60,227 nucleotides of DNA. Origin: CAZSMK01 sp964608095 (GTDB lineage: Bacteria; Sumerlaeota; Sumerlaeia; MWCT01; JAGHBZ01). Positions 45,144 through 53,110 of the stretch are shown here, piece by piece. The stretch's first letter is position 1; each line of letters begins with the position of its first letter. The notes below the pieces were generated by a model, which saw only the letters and a list, made by a program, of their open reading frames with translations, was not told the DNA's origin and did no database searches. The position numbers were made by a program, and so were the translations under genes. The stretch spans positions 1 to 60,227 of the forward strand of contig CAZSMK010000095.1 of the NCBI GenBank assembly GCA_964608095.1, written 5' to 3'.

Positions 45144-45959
45144 ATGAAAAAGATGATAATACCGGCTCTCCTCGGGATTGGTGCCTTCGCCTTTCTCCTT
45201 CCCGTTGCACTGATTTTCATCACCGCATTCAAGCCCGATTCTGAAATTATTCATTTCTACAGCATTTTACCAAAACAATGGACCCTGGATAATTTTCGCG
45301 AAATTCTTCAAAATCCCGAAGAAATCCCTATCTTTCGTTGGTTCCTTAACAGCGTGTTCATTGCATCAATGGTAACCGTACTGGTGTTGTGGGTTGATTC
45401 CATGGCGGCATACGGGCTTGCACGGCTGGACCTTCCCGGAAAACGTGGAGTGTTTACCCTTATCGTCCTGACGCTAATGATCCCGGGACAAATTTTTCTC
45501 GTGCCTGTATATTTGATTTTGAACTGGCTCGGGTGGCTTGACACGCCGTGGGCATTGATCATCCCCGCAGGCGCAGGCGCTTTCGGCGTCTTCCTCCTCC
45601 ACCAGTTCTTCCTTGGCATACCACGTGACCTTGAAGATGCCGCCTTTATCGATGGCTGCTCCCGGTTTGGTATTTATCGGCTTATTATCCTCCCCTTATC
45701 TAAACCCGCGCTCGCGACTCTCGGCATCTTTGTGTTTCTCGGCAGCTGGAACGATTTTCTCGGTCCCCTCGTTTTTCTCGATTCCGTCGATAAATATACA
45801 CTCTCAGTCGGCATTGCCCTTTTTCAGACCTCTTATGCCGTTGAGTACGGGCTGACACTGGCTGCTTGCGTTATATGTACACTCCCTGTTCTTTTCGTGT
45901 TCCTGCTTTTTCAACGCAATATTATTAAGAGTATATCTTTAACAGGACTCAAAGAATAA
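45144..45959 (+). CDS. Sugar ABC transporter permease, MalG-like
   Basis: I use ATG 45144 (MKKMIIPALLGIGAFAFLLP); a TTG at 45123 with a possible AGGA site is an alternative. The protein (271 residues) has six spans, the typical N-terminal TAFKPDSEI loop and the EAA-like motif EDAAFIDGCSRFGIYRLIIL. It forms the inner-membrane channel with the MalF-like protein 16-36 bp upstream. Translation is probably coupled or closely linked. This is the last transporter gene; the sequence after it contains an inverted repeat at 46005-46049. Confidence 0.92.
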   Translation: MKKMIIPALLGIGAFAFLLPVALIFITAFKPDSEIIHFYSILPKQWTLDNFREILQNPEEIPIFRWFLNSVFIASMVTVLVLWVDSMAAYGLARLDLPGKRGVFTLIVLTLMIPGQIFLVPVYLILNWLGWLDTPWALIIPAGAGAFGVFLLHQFFLGIPRDLEDAAFIDGCSRFGIYRLIILPLSKPALATLGIFVFLGSWNDFLGPLVFLDSVDKYTLSVGIALFQTSYAVEYGLTLAACVICTLPVLFVFLLFQRNIIKSISLTGLKE

Positions 45960-46004
45960 GTATTGAAATTATTCAGTCTTTCTCCTATAAACATCTTAAA
46001 TTTG

Positions 46005-46049
46005 GCTCCTTGTTATCTCAACCGTTGATGCCGGGAACTGACAAGGAGC
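46005..46049 (+). other. Inverted repeat between the permease and a small gene
   Basis: GCTCCTTGT (46005-46013) and ACAAGGAGC (46041-46049) form a perfect 9-bp stem with a 27-nt loop. No T-run follows, so it is not a canonical terminator. It lies about 35 bp before the 59-codon gene and could be a processing or attenuation hairpin. Confidence 0.45.
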
Positions 46050-46082
46050 ATAGAAGCGATAACCTTAAGGAGTTTTTTCGGT

Positions 46083-46262
46083 ATGAAAAAAGAGGTGGTT
46101 GGTGTTGATTACACCATCGGAAAAGAAGATCTCAAACTCGTGGTCACAAAAATGGGCGCTATGTTAGAGACATCGCTGCTTCGACCGATATGGGCACAGA
46201 ATCCCGCGAAGCCGTTTGCAAAAAAACTCAAAAAAACGCTCGGTATGAAGAAAAAGAAATAA
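46083..46262 (+). CDS. Small basic protein of unknown function (59 aa)
   Basis: ATG 46083 is preceded by AAGGAG at a suitable distance. The 59-residue product has an N-terminal part VVGVDYTIGKEDLKLVVTKM and a very basic tail (KPFAKKLKKTLGMKKKK). The clear ribosome site, codon pattern and position between the transporter and GH2 genes, in the same direction, support a real gene. No family recognised; the lysine-rich tail could bind nucleic acid or a membrane surface. Confidence 0.5.
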   Translation: MKKEVVGVDYTIGKEDLKLVVTKMGAMLETSLLRPIWAQNPAKPFAKKLKKTLGMKKKK

Positions 46263-46349
46263 AGCGGCACAGGTTTTCTTGCTTTCACATTTAAGACCTT
46301 GAACTATTTATGACTATACACCATAAAAAATAGCTGAGAGGAGATGGAG

Positions 46350-48098
46350 ATGAAAGTACCACGTCCCGAATATCCTCGACCGGATTTCGTGCGTAAAGAA
46401 TGGCTAAACCTCAACGGCTCATGGTCGTTTGATTTCGATGACGATGATCGAGGGCTTAAGCAGGGCTGGGTTGAAAAACCTTCCCTCTCCAGAAATATCA
46501 TCGTCCCCTTTCCGTTTCAATCTGAACTTTCCGAAATAAACGAAAAGGGATTCCACGATATCTTCTGGTACTATCGCGATGCGGAACTCCCACCGGAATG
46601 GCTGAAGTCGGGTCGCACAATGCTCCATATCGGCGCGTGCGATTATTCAGGCACATTATGGGTGAACGGTAAACAGGTCAGCAAACATCGCGGTGGATAT
46701 ACTCCCTGGTCTTCCGATATTACGCAATTTGTACGCGACGGTAAGGCTGGGATTGTTGTTCGCGGCGTCGATACACAGAGCCGGTCGCAACCACGCGGTA
46801 AACAACACTGGGAACTTCAATCCTCCGGCATTATGTACACCCGCGTTAGCGGTATCTGGCAAACCGTCTGGCTCGAACATGTTCCGGACTGTTATATTCA
46901 ATCTTGTCATATCGTCTCGCGACTAAATCCCGATCAGGTGACTATCGATACGGATATCGCAGGAGACGACAGGAATTTGATTCTTTCAGCGACCGTTTTG
47001 TACGAATGCGAAGAAATCGCCTACGAAGAAACCCGGGTCGACAATGGTTCGGGTTCACTGGAGATCGACCTGCCCGATGCACGCCTTTGGTCGCCTGATG
47101 ACCCCTTTCTCTATGAGATACATTTGACACTGAAATCCGGCAACAACGAAATCGATTCTGTTCGCACCTATACCGGCATAAGGGAGATCAGCTCGGAAGG
47201 ACGAACACTTTTGCTGAACAACAAGCCGATCCGGTTCAAGGGCGTCCTTGACCAGGGATACTTTCCTGGCGGTGTATATACCGCTTCAACAGATGCAGAG
47301 ATACGGCGTGATGTCGAGATTGTACACGCACTCGGTTTTAATGGCGTCAGAAAACATCAGAAAGTCGAAGACCCGCGGTTCTATCACTGGTGCGACCTGC
47401 TCGGTGTCCTGGTCTGGGCTGAGATGGGAAACGCATGGGAGTTCACCCCTGAATCGTGCGATGCCCTGTATCATGAATTTCCACACGCTGTTCTACGCGA
47501 TTGGAATCATCCCTCCATCATTGCATGGGTGCCCATCAACGAAAGCTGGGGAATTCCTAATGTCAAGGACGACAAGACGCAACAGGATTTCCTCGCTCGC
47601 ATGGCACAGCTTACGCGGCGACTCGATCCCACACGACTCGTCGTCGATAACAGCGGATGGTGTCATATTGATACCGACATCATCGACCTCCATCCTTACA
47701 CAGGCGACCCGCGCGAGATGGCGGCATTGCTTGATGAAATCGCAACTACCGGTAAAGCCGATAACCATTACGAATTTCCTGTATGGGTTGGTGACGGAAA
47801 AGACCTCGGACAGCCAATCGTAATCAGCGAGTACGGCGGGATTGCGCTCGAGATGGATATCGAGCAGGAGACAAAAGAGGACGGCGGATGGGGATATGGT
47901 CGTTCCGCTCGATCGCCGCAAGAACTCATCGCTCGCTTCGAGGAGTTGACCCAGACCATACTTCGTCATCCAGAGATTGCAGGATATACATATACGCAAC
48001 TGACAGACGTAGAACAGGAAGTCAACGGCTTGCTGACCTTTGACCGACAACCCAAGGCGCCCCTCGCCCTCTTCTCACGCGCACAAAAAACCGATTAA
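46350..48098 (+). CDS. GH2-family glycoside hydrolase (beta-galactosidase/glucuronidase-like)
   Basis: The start is ATG 46350, with GAGAGGAG at a proper distance; ATG 46344 is too close to it. The 582-residue protein lacks a signal peptide, so it is probably cytoplasmic. It has the GH2 jelly-roll domain (LNLNGSWSFDFDDD, WYYRDAELP, HIGACDYSGTLWVNG), an immunoglobulin-like domain and the catalytic barrel. Glu398 in PINESWG fits the acid/base and Glu494 in VISEYGG the nucleophile. It would hydrolyse imported oligosaccharides after ABC uptake. GH2 covers beta-galactosidase, glucuronidase and arabinosidase-like activities, so the exact sugar is open. Confidence 0.88.
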   Translation: MKVPRPEYPRPDFVRKEWLNLNGSWSFDFDDDDRGLKQGWVEKPSLSRNIIVPFPFQSELSEINEKGFHDIFWYYRDAELPPEWLKSGRTMLHIGACDYSGTLWVNGKQVSKHRGGYTPWSSDITQFVRDGKAGIVVRGVDTQSRSQPRGKQHWELQSSGIMYTRVSGIWQTVWLEHVPDCYIQSCHIVSRLNPDQVTIDTDIAGDDRNLILSATVLYECEEIAYEETRVDNGSGSLEIDLPDARLWSPDDPFLYEIHLTLKSGNNEIDSVRTYTGIREISSEGRTLLLNNKPIRFKGVLDQGYFPGGVYTASTDAEIRRDVEIVHALGFNGVRKHQKVEDPRFYHWCDLLGVLVWAEMGNAWEFTPESCDALYHEFPHAVLRDWNHPSIIAWVPINESWGIPNVKDDKTQQDFLARMAQLTRRLDPTRLVVDNSGWCHIDTDIIDLHPYTGDPREMAALLDEIATTGKADNHYEFPVWVGDGKDLGQPIVISEYGGIALEMDIEQETKEDGGWGYGRSARSPQELIARFEELTQTILRHPEIAGYTYTQLTDVEQEVNGLLTFDRQPKAPLALFSRAQKTD

Positions 48099-48130
48099 AC
48101 CGGCTCACAACCGCAATAAAGGTTTATCAA

Positions 48131-48187
48131 GTAGGATAAGCGTCCCCGCTTGTCTCTTTAACGTAGGATAAGCGTCCCCGCTTGTCT
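48131..48187. repeat. Two 25-bp direct repeats
   Basis: GTAGGATAAGCGTCCCCGCT plus TGTCT occurs at 48131-48155 and again at 48163-48187, period 32 bp. Each contains the short hairpin AAGC-GTCCCC-GCTT. Only two copies are present, so this is not a CRISPR array. It marks the left edge of the repeat-rich accessory region. Confidence 0.85.
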
Positions 48188-48256
48188 TTCAAATCACACT
48201 CGCACTCGCACCCGCACCCGCTTTCGAGAATCGAAGATGTGCCGTGGCAAAAAAAA

Positions 48257-48491
48257 TCCCCTCTTTGAGAGGGGGGGACCGCGTGAGCGGGGTCGAAGAC
48301 GCGCCGTGGAGGGTCGAAGACGCGCCGTGGTGGGTCGAAGATCCGCCGTGGCGGATGTGTATCTTTAGCGCGGTCGTAGATCTCGCTTTAGCGGATCGAA
48401 GATCCGCCTTGGAGGATCAACGACTCGCCGTGGCGGGATCGCAGATTCGCCGTGGCGAATGTCGAAGATGCGCCCGTGGCGGATGTGTATC
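48257..48491. repeat. Repeat block A: 34-bp header plus 21-bp tandem array
   Basis: The block opens with the header CTCTTTGAGAGGGGGGGACC-GCGTGAGCGG (within 48257-48290). About nine degenerate 21-bp units follow, of the form GTCGAAGATCCGCCGTGGCGG. Many units contain the palindrome ATCCGCC-GT-GGCGGAT. Because 21 is a multiple of 3, a spurious 98-codon frame (48244-48540) runs through it. Confidence 0.85.
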
Positions 48492-48588
48492 TTTTTTTTT
48501 CGATAACCGACAGCACGTGCGCGCACGCGTGGGAGTATGAGGGCGATGATAACGAAAACGGGGCATATCATTCATCGTTCAGCATTTA

Positions 48589-48942
48589 TCATTTTGCGGG
48601 TGGACGGATTCGTACACGATCCTTATATGCCGTGATAATGGCACCTTCTTTCAGATCTTTGCCATATCGATCGAGAACTTTCAAGCATACGACCATTTGT
48701 TGCGCTGCACGGATATTAACGAGCCGGAGTATACCACAATGCGGCATATTTTTAATAATTGCAAGTTCGCCGAAATCTTTATCGAGCGTAATTAGAATTC
48801 TCTTTTCCCGGAATGCTCTGGCGAGAATATCTTCATCACCCGGGTCTTTACCCCAATCTGTAGCCCATACCGCATCGTGACCGGCATTGACAACACCATC
48901 GCGCTCTCCTGCCCAGACACATGTATCAAAGAGGAGTTTCAT
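48589..48942 (-). CDS. DUF5615 (PIN-like) toxin of a toxin-antitoxin pair
   Basis: The 117-residue protein has the PIN-like DUF5615 layout: an N-terminal LLFDTCVW with Asp6, a central acidic GDEDILARAF and ITLDKDFGEL with a further acidic pair. These acidic residues would hold metal for RNA cleavage. Its start overlaps the stop of the DUF433 gene by 4 bp (ATGA), the usual antitoxin-toxin order. It probably is a ribonuclease toxin neutralised by the DUF433 protein. Confidence 0.82.
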   Translation of the reverse strand: MKLLFDTCVWAGERDGVVNAGHDAVWATDWGKDPGDEDILARAFREKRILITLDKDFGELAIIKNMPHCGILRLVNIRAAQQMVVCLKVLDRYGKDLKEGAIITAYKDRVRIRPPAK

Positions 48943-49190
48943 GAACCACTTTCCACAATCAGGGGTTCCACGCGTTCATGTGAGACAAGCCGCCTGGCAT
49001 AGGCGAGACATGCTTTTATATCATCGGCTTCGAGCCAATCATAACCGGCAAGGATTGTTTCCTGTGAATCGCCGGCAGCAAGCATTCCGAGCACATGCTC
49101 AACCGCCAATCGGCGTCCACGAATAATGGGTTTTCCACCGAATATTTTCGGATTTACTGTTATTCGTTCGAGTAATTTATCCTCATCCAT
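48939..49190 (-). CDS. DUF433 antitoxin
   Basis: I choose ATG 49190 (MDEDKLLERI), 7 nt after GGAGGA, which gives 83 residues, the usual size for DUF433. Longer in-frame starts reach 49328 but are non-conserved. The core TVNPKIFGGKPIIRGRRLAV and GYDWLEADDIKACLAYARR are the family signature and form a DNA-binding helix-turn-helix-like fold. It should neutralise the overlapping DUF5615 toxin and repress the pair's promoter. Confidence 0.85.
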   Translation of the reverse strand: MDEDKLLERITVNPKIFGGKPIIRGRRLAVEHVLGMLAAGDSQETILAGYDWLEADDIKACLAYARRLVSHERVEPLIVESGS

Positions 49191-49556
49191 ACCATGTTCC
49201 TCCATGGAGATACCTTTTGGTTGATCTTTCCAAAGTGATGGTATCAGGAAAATGGCATATACCTCAATAGAAAAACCTCGTGGATTTGTGTGAAAAACTT
49301 TTGTTCGGTAAAAGATTGAAAAATCCATGTAAAAGAATCCCGACGGTCTTCAGGATACGTAGTCGAAGATCTCGCTTTAGCGAATCGAAGATCCCCCGTG
49401 GCGGATGTGTATCTTTAGCGTGGTCGTAGATCTCCCTTGGCGGATCGTAGATCCGCACGTGGCGGATCTGAATCCCAGACTAAAAAAAGCTCATTGATTA
49501 CGTCCATGATGTTGCGTACGATAGTGTTCGTTATTCTCATAAGGAGAATAAAGGTT
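49191..49556. other. Intergenic region between the two toxin-antitoxin pairs, with repeat block B
   Basis: Apart from the second copy of the 21-bp repeat family at 49362-49470 (units GTCGAAGATCTCGCTTTAGCG, ATCGAAGATCCCCCGTGGCGG and variants), I see only the divergent promoters of the two modules. A ribosome site AAGGAG (49541-49546) precedes mntA. No RNA gene is visible. Confidence 0.7.
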
Positions 49557-49847
49557 ATGAAATCCGTACAAGAAATACAATCGATCCTGATCGAACATAA
49601 ACCACTCCTCGAAGAACGCTACGGCGTCAAACGCATCGGCATATTCGGTTCGTTTGGACGTGACGAAGCAACCGCGGAGAGCGATGTGGACATCCTTGTA
49701 GAATTTTCCCGACCAGTTGGATGGGAATTTATCGACGTAAAGGAGTATCTGGAGGAAATATTGGGGATCAACGTCGACCTCGTCACTACCGGCGCGCTCA
49801 AACCGCAGATTAAGGATAGAATCCTCCGCGAGGTCGTTTTTGCATGA
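49557..49847 (+). CDS. mntA: MntA-type nucleotidyltransferase antitoxin
   Basis: The start is ATG 49557 (MKSVQEIQSI) after AAGGAG; an upstream frame reaching 49437 reads through repeats. The 96-residue protein has the minimal nucleotidyltransferase signature G31-S32-x10-D43-x-D45 (GSFGRDEATAESDVD). MntA antitoxins add AMP residues to a tyrosine of the partner HepT toxin and so silence it. The stop overlaps the hepT start (ATGA). The catalytic residues are intact, so the antitoxin should be active. Confidence 0.92.
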   Translation: MKSVQEIQSILIEHKPLLEERYGVKRIGIFGSFGRDEATAESDVDILVEFSRPVGWEFIDVKEYLEEILGINVDLVTTGALKPQIKDRILREVVFA

Positions 49848-50200
49848 AGCACAAACAGTATACTGTGTACGTTCAGGATATTATTCAATCCCTCGAGAAG
49901 ATCGAACGATATATCGAAGGTCATACTTTCGACTCTTTCGTAAAAAACGATATGGTGATAGACGCGGTTCTACGAAATCTGGAGATTATTGGAGAAGCAT
50001 CGCGTAATATCCCTGACGAGGTAAAGGAACAGTATGCCCGGATTCCGTGGAAAAGGATGATAGGGCTGAGAAATATTGTGATTCATGAATATTTTGGTGT
50101 TGACCTTGGAATTATCTGGGAAATCGTTACCTCAAACCTCCCTGAAATCAAACCATTGATCGGTGCGTTACGGGACGATATAGGACAAAGCCCGATGTAA
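49844..50200 (+). CDS. hepT: HepT (HEPN, DUF86) toxin
   Basis: The 118-residue all-helical protein carries the HEPN ribonuclease motif R-x4-H-x-Y at R76, H81, Y83 (RNIVIHEY), and the typical IIGEASRNIPDEV segment. HepT toxins cut RNA, reportedly including tRNA, as dimers; the conserved Tyr is the site of AMPylation by MntA. It is translationally coupled to mntA. All key residues are present, so this looks like a functional pair. Confidence 0.92.
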   Translation: MKHKQYTVYVQDIIQSLEKIERYIEGHTFDSFVKNDMVIDAVLRNLEIIGEASRNIPDEVKEQYARIPWKRMIGLRNIVIHEYFGVDLGIIWEIVTSNLPEIKPLIGALRDDIGQSPM

Positions 50201-50687
50201 AACATCCTTCCCTGGGGATCGCTTCTTTATATCTTCTTCAACAGATAAACGCGCTTATCCTTTATTCAAATACGAAAACAGAGAAGAAAAACAATTGTTT
50301 GAAAAAATAGTAGTGACAATCCATACCGATAGCCATCGTGATGAGAAATGAGGAAAAAACCCATTGCGGCTTTGCCTATCCTGAACCCGCCGAAGAGGCG
50401 CCTTTGCGCGAGATAAAGGCTTTCCATTTTTTACTCCCTCGCGTAAAGACACTAAAACACCACACCCACCCCAAAATAATTCCCCACTACCCTCTTCGAA
50501 AGGGACTGAACAACAGTTCAGGTAGGTTCGCTGCTGTCAAAGGTGTCGCAAAGGATTGAGATATCCTAAACACTCCGGAGTCCACACTGCGATAAAAAAA
50601 TTGAATTAAGCGAATAGTCTTGCGACCATAGTTCGTCAATCTCTTTCTATAGAATCATTTACATCTACATCTATTGGAGACAAGGAA
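50201..50687. other. Intergenic region with no supported gene
   Basis: This 487-bp stretch has several short frames, none with ribosome sites or sensible proteins. Part of it (50350-50460) looks like decayed coding or repeat debris (GAACCCGCCGAAGAGGCGCC). GGAGACAAGGAA at its end is the ribosome site of the next small gene. Confidence 0.45.
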
Positions 50688-50879
50688 ATGAACGTATTCG
50701 TGACGGTTGATTTATTTAAGGGGTTGCTTAATGAAATCAAGGTGTTCGGGACCCGGGCGGCAGCGGAAAAGGCTGAGCAGGACTGGCTCAGGGAAAACGA
50801 TATTACGGACGAGACCGGCAGAGAAGGCAAAGCCCAAAACGGCACCGAAGTCTTTGTGCAGGAATGCGAAGTAATTTGA
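50688..50879 (+). CDS. Small soluble protein of unknown function (63 aa)
   Basis: ATG 50688 follows GGAGACAAGGAA. The 63-residue acidic protein has MNVFVTVDLFKGLLNEIKVF, AAAEKAEQDWLRENDI and a short C-terminal VFVQECEVI strand, with the feel of a compact alpha/beta domain. It seems a genuine widespread small family, but I cannot name it or give a function. It sits alone between the HepT/MntA module and the insertion sequence. Confidence 0.6.
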   Translation: MNVFVTVDLFKGLLNEIKVFGTRAAAEKAEQDWLRENDITDETGREGKAQNGTEVFVQECEVI

Positions 50880-50914
50880 TTCACAGGTAAAGGAAGCGAG
50901 AAAATCCGAATAGG

Positions 50915-50947
50915 GAATGAGGAATGCGTAGTGCTGAATGAGGAATG
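50915..50947. repeat. Short direct repeat GAATGAGGAATG
   Basis: The 12-mer occurs at 50915-50926 and 50936-50947. It is a common kind of intergenic simple repeat. Confidence 0.7.
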
Positions 50948-51024
50948 AGAAGCAAGATATACTCGAACGGAAAAAGGCATTTCCACCTCGCATTATCCGC
51001 TTATATTCGTCTTGGGTTATAAAA

Positions 51025-51127
51025 TCCCCTCTTTGAGAGGGGGGGACCGCGTGAGCGGTGGGGGTCGAAGATCTCGCTTTAGCGGATCGGAGATTCGCCG
51101 TGGCAAAAAAAATCCCCTCTTTGAGAG
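51025..51127. repeat. Repeat block C, interrupted at its right end by the insertion sequence
   Basis: A header copy (51025-51058) is followed by about two 21-bp-type units (51061-51103). A second header then starts at 51113 and is cut after CTTTGAGAG at 51127 by the insertion sequence, resuming at 52949. Confidence 0.85.
51119..51127. repeat. Left 9-bp target-site duplication
   Basis: CTTTGAGAG directly abuts the left inverted repeat and is identical to 52949-52957 beyond the right inverted repeat. A 9-bp duplication is what Tn5/IS50-type transposases produce. Confidence 0.92.
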
Positions 51128-52948
51128 CTGACCATTACCCACAAATATGCTTAAATTTACCCACCACAAGGCGATCTTACTTTTTTTGACATGTTTGTCA
51201 AATTTTTCTAGCTTTTTATTGTGGTGTTTATGTAAAGTTCATCTATTGTGCATTCAGGGTGCAGGCTCAAATCAAGCAAAGGGTTTTCTCGTAGACAAGC
51301 GGAGAGAATTTCTCATATACATTCTCCTGAAGCTTGGGCACGTGATATTTTTGCCTCAGTTACCTTGCCCGACAAGAGATTGGAAAAACGTCTCATTACT
51401 ATAGTCACCATCATGGCACGAAGACCCGTCGACAGTATTCCCCGGGCATGTGACTGTTGGTCTAAGACAAAAGCGACTTATCGATTCATTGAGAATACGC
51501 GTGTGAGGACGGAGAGTATTACGAAATCAATAACAGATGCCACGGTTCGGAATTGTAGGGGATTGGTGACGGTCCTTGCGATCCAGGATACGTCGTTTCT
51601 ATCGTTCAAGAACGCCTATATGACTGAGGGATTGGGATACTTGGAGACGCCCGATTCTCGAGGAATGGTTCTGCATTCAACGATTGGTGTCCGAGAGGAC
51701 GGATTCGCTGTAGGGGCGTTCAATCTGGATATGTGGGCACGAGACGTCAAGGATTATGGGAAGAAGAAGAATCGTAAGGCACGGCCAGTAGAGAAAAAGG
51801 AAAGCAGTAAGTGGTTGAGGGGCGTACACGGTGTCCGGAAGGCGCTCTCGGATATTCCCCCCGACCAACGCCCCCGTGTGATTCATGTCTGTGATCGTGA
51901 GGGAGACATACTGGACGTATTTAAAGCGATTGCAGACACTGATGAGGGCATGGTGATTCGCGGGATGCATAACCGTCGGGTGAGAGATGAAGAGGGACAA
52001 GAGGGTAAGGCATTTGACCTGCTCCGTAGCCAACCACGGCGGTTCACTATGCAAATGGATGTTCCTCGTAAACACGGTCAGCGAGCACGAGAGGCGACGG
52101 TCGCGGTACGAGCCCTGACCATTACGCGATCAGAGTCCAGCCCGACGGGAAAGCCGATCAGGATCAATCTGGTAGAGGTTGCTGAAGAGAACCCACCTGA
52201 GAAGGGTGCGCCGTTGCATTGGCTATTGTGGACGACGGAACCGGTCATCACGCGGAAGGATATCCAACGGGTGATAGATATCTACAAACGCCGTTGGCGT
52301 ATAGAGGAATATCATCTTATACTCAAAAACTGTTGCCGGGTAGAGGAATTGCGTTTGAAGAACGTTGATCGCCTGAAGAAAACCATCTCGCTGTATGCGC
52401 CTCTTGCGATTCGTATCATGCAACTCCGCGATCTGGCGAAGTTACATCCGGAAGCCCCATGTACCCTGGTGTTGTCAGAAGAAGAGTGGAGAGTGCTCTG
52501 GACCCTGCGGAAAAAGAAACCTCCAGAACCGGGAAGATCACCTCCTACCGTGAAAGAAGCCGTGCTATGGATTGGAGGACTGGGAGGCCACCTCGGACGC
52601 AAAGGAGACGGAATACCCGGTGTACGAACGCTCTGCAGAGGATGGCGTGATCTTGCCATTGCTATACAGGTCTATCTTCTGTTCTCCGGATAATTCGATT
52701 ACGTTGATAAGTCTTTCAAGAATACCAATCACTTATCCTGTGAACCTCTATGTGCGGGTAGCGGTTTTTTAAAGGACAAAGAGACACTTCATGTCATTCT
52801 TATCGAAAAAAAGTCAGTAAATCCCATGTCAATCACATTTCTCATTCATGATTTGAAAAAAACATTCGTACTTTGATGCAGCAAGACCGTTTTAGAGCTA
52901 CACATCAGGGTAAGTTCATATATCCTAAAAGTTGTGGGTAATGGTCAG
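51128..52948 (+). mobile_element. Complete IS4/Tn5-like insertion sequence (1821 bp)
   Basis: Perfect 17-bp terminal inverted repeats, CTGACCATTACCCACAA (51128-51144) and TTGTGGGTAATGGTCAG (52932-52948), bracket one transposase gene. A perfect 9-bp target duplication (CTTTGAGAG) flanks it, so the insertion is complete and recent enough to be undecayed. The left end also carries nested hairpins, CACCACAA/TTGTGGTG (51162-51169 with 51219-51226) and TTGACA-TGTT-TGTCAA (51186-51201), that may block read-in transcription. It sits inside a member of the local repeat family. Confidence 0.95.
51248..52693 (+). CDS. IS4-family (Tn5-like) DDE transposase
   Basis: GTG 51248 gives 481 residues, and the N-terminal part SPEAWARDIFASVTLPDKRL aligns in style with the Tn5 transposase start. 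The DDE triad regions are visible: AIQDTSFLSF (first Asp), VCDREGDILDVFK (second Asp) and the YREK-like box YKRRWRIEEYHLILK with the catalytic Glu. It cuts and pastes the element by a hairpin mechanism. The frame is intact, so the element could be active. The gene lies wholly inside the inverted repeats. Confidence 0.93.
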   Translation: MHSGCRLKSSKGFSRRQAERISHIHSPEAWARDIFASVTLPDKRLEKRLITIVTIMARRPVDSIPRACDCWSKTKATYRFIENTRVRTESITKSITDATVRNCRGLVTVLAIQDTSFLSFKNAYMTEGLGYLETPDSRGMVLHSTIGVREDGFAVGAFNLDMWARDVKDYGKKKNRKARPVEKKESSKWLRGVHGVRKALSDIPPDQRPRVIHVCDREGDILDVFKAIADTDEGMVIRGMHNRRVRDEEGQEGKAFDLLRSQPRRFTMQMDVPRKHGQRAREATVAVRALTITRSESSPTGKPIRINLVEVAEENPPEKGAPLHWLLWTTEPVITRKDIQRVIDIYKRRWRIEEYHLILKNCCRVEELRLKNVDRLKKTISLYAPLAIRIMQLRDLAKLHPEAPCTLVLSEEEWRVLWTLRKKKPPEPGRSPPTVKEAVLWIGGLGGHLGRKGDGIPGVRTLCRGWRDLAIAIQVYLLFSG

Positions 52949-52957
52949 CTTTGAGAG
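52949..52957. repeat. Right 9-bp target-site duplication
   Basis: CTTTGAGAG, identical to 51119-51127, immediately follows the right inverted repeat; the repeat header continues from here. Confidence 0.92.
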
Positions 52958-53110
52958 GGGGGGACCGCGTGAGCGGTGGGGTGTGTTATCCTCTTTGAGA
53001 GGGGGGGACCGCGTGAGCGGGTCGAAGATCCGCCTGTGGCGAATGTCGTAGATGCGCCGTGGCGGATGTATATCTTCTGCGAAGCCGCAGACGAAGGGGT
53101 CTGGCTTCGC
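52958..53110. repeat. Repeat block D with terminal hairpin
   Basis: The interrupted header continues to 52976. A further header copy lies at 52990-53020, followed by 21-bp-type units (53021-53074) including GATGCGCCGTGGCGGATG. A strong imperfect hairpin (GCGAAGC..CAGAC-loop-GTCTG-GCTTCGC, 53079-53110) ends the block. No T-run follows it. Confidence 0.75.

Noticed and set aside
48131..48187. Two 25-bp direct repeats as a mini CRISPR
   Set aside because: Only two copies with a 7-bp gap, far too short for a spacer.
48244..48540. 98-codon frame with repeated VEDAPWR-like peptide
   Set aside because: The peptide is the translation of a 21-bp intergenic repeat (a multiple of three); other blocks of the family do not keep a frame, so I treat it as non-coding.
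52889..52900. GTTTTAGAGCTA resembles the start of a type II CRISPR repeat
   Set aside because: It occurs once, inside the insertion sequence end, with no second copy, spacers or cas genes. Chance match.
53079..53110. Strong hairpin as a transcription terminator
   Set aside because: No T-run follows on either strand and no gene ends nearby; it is more likely part of the repeat block.
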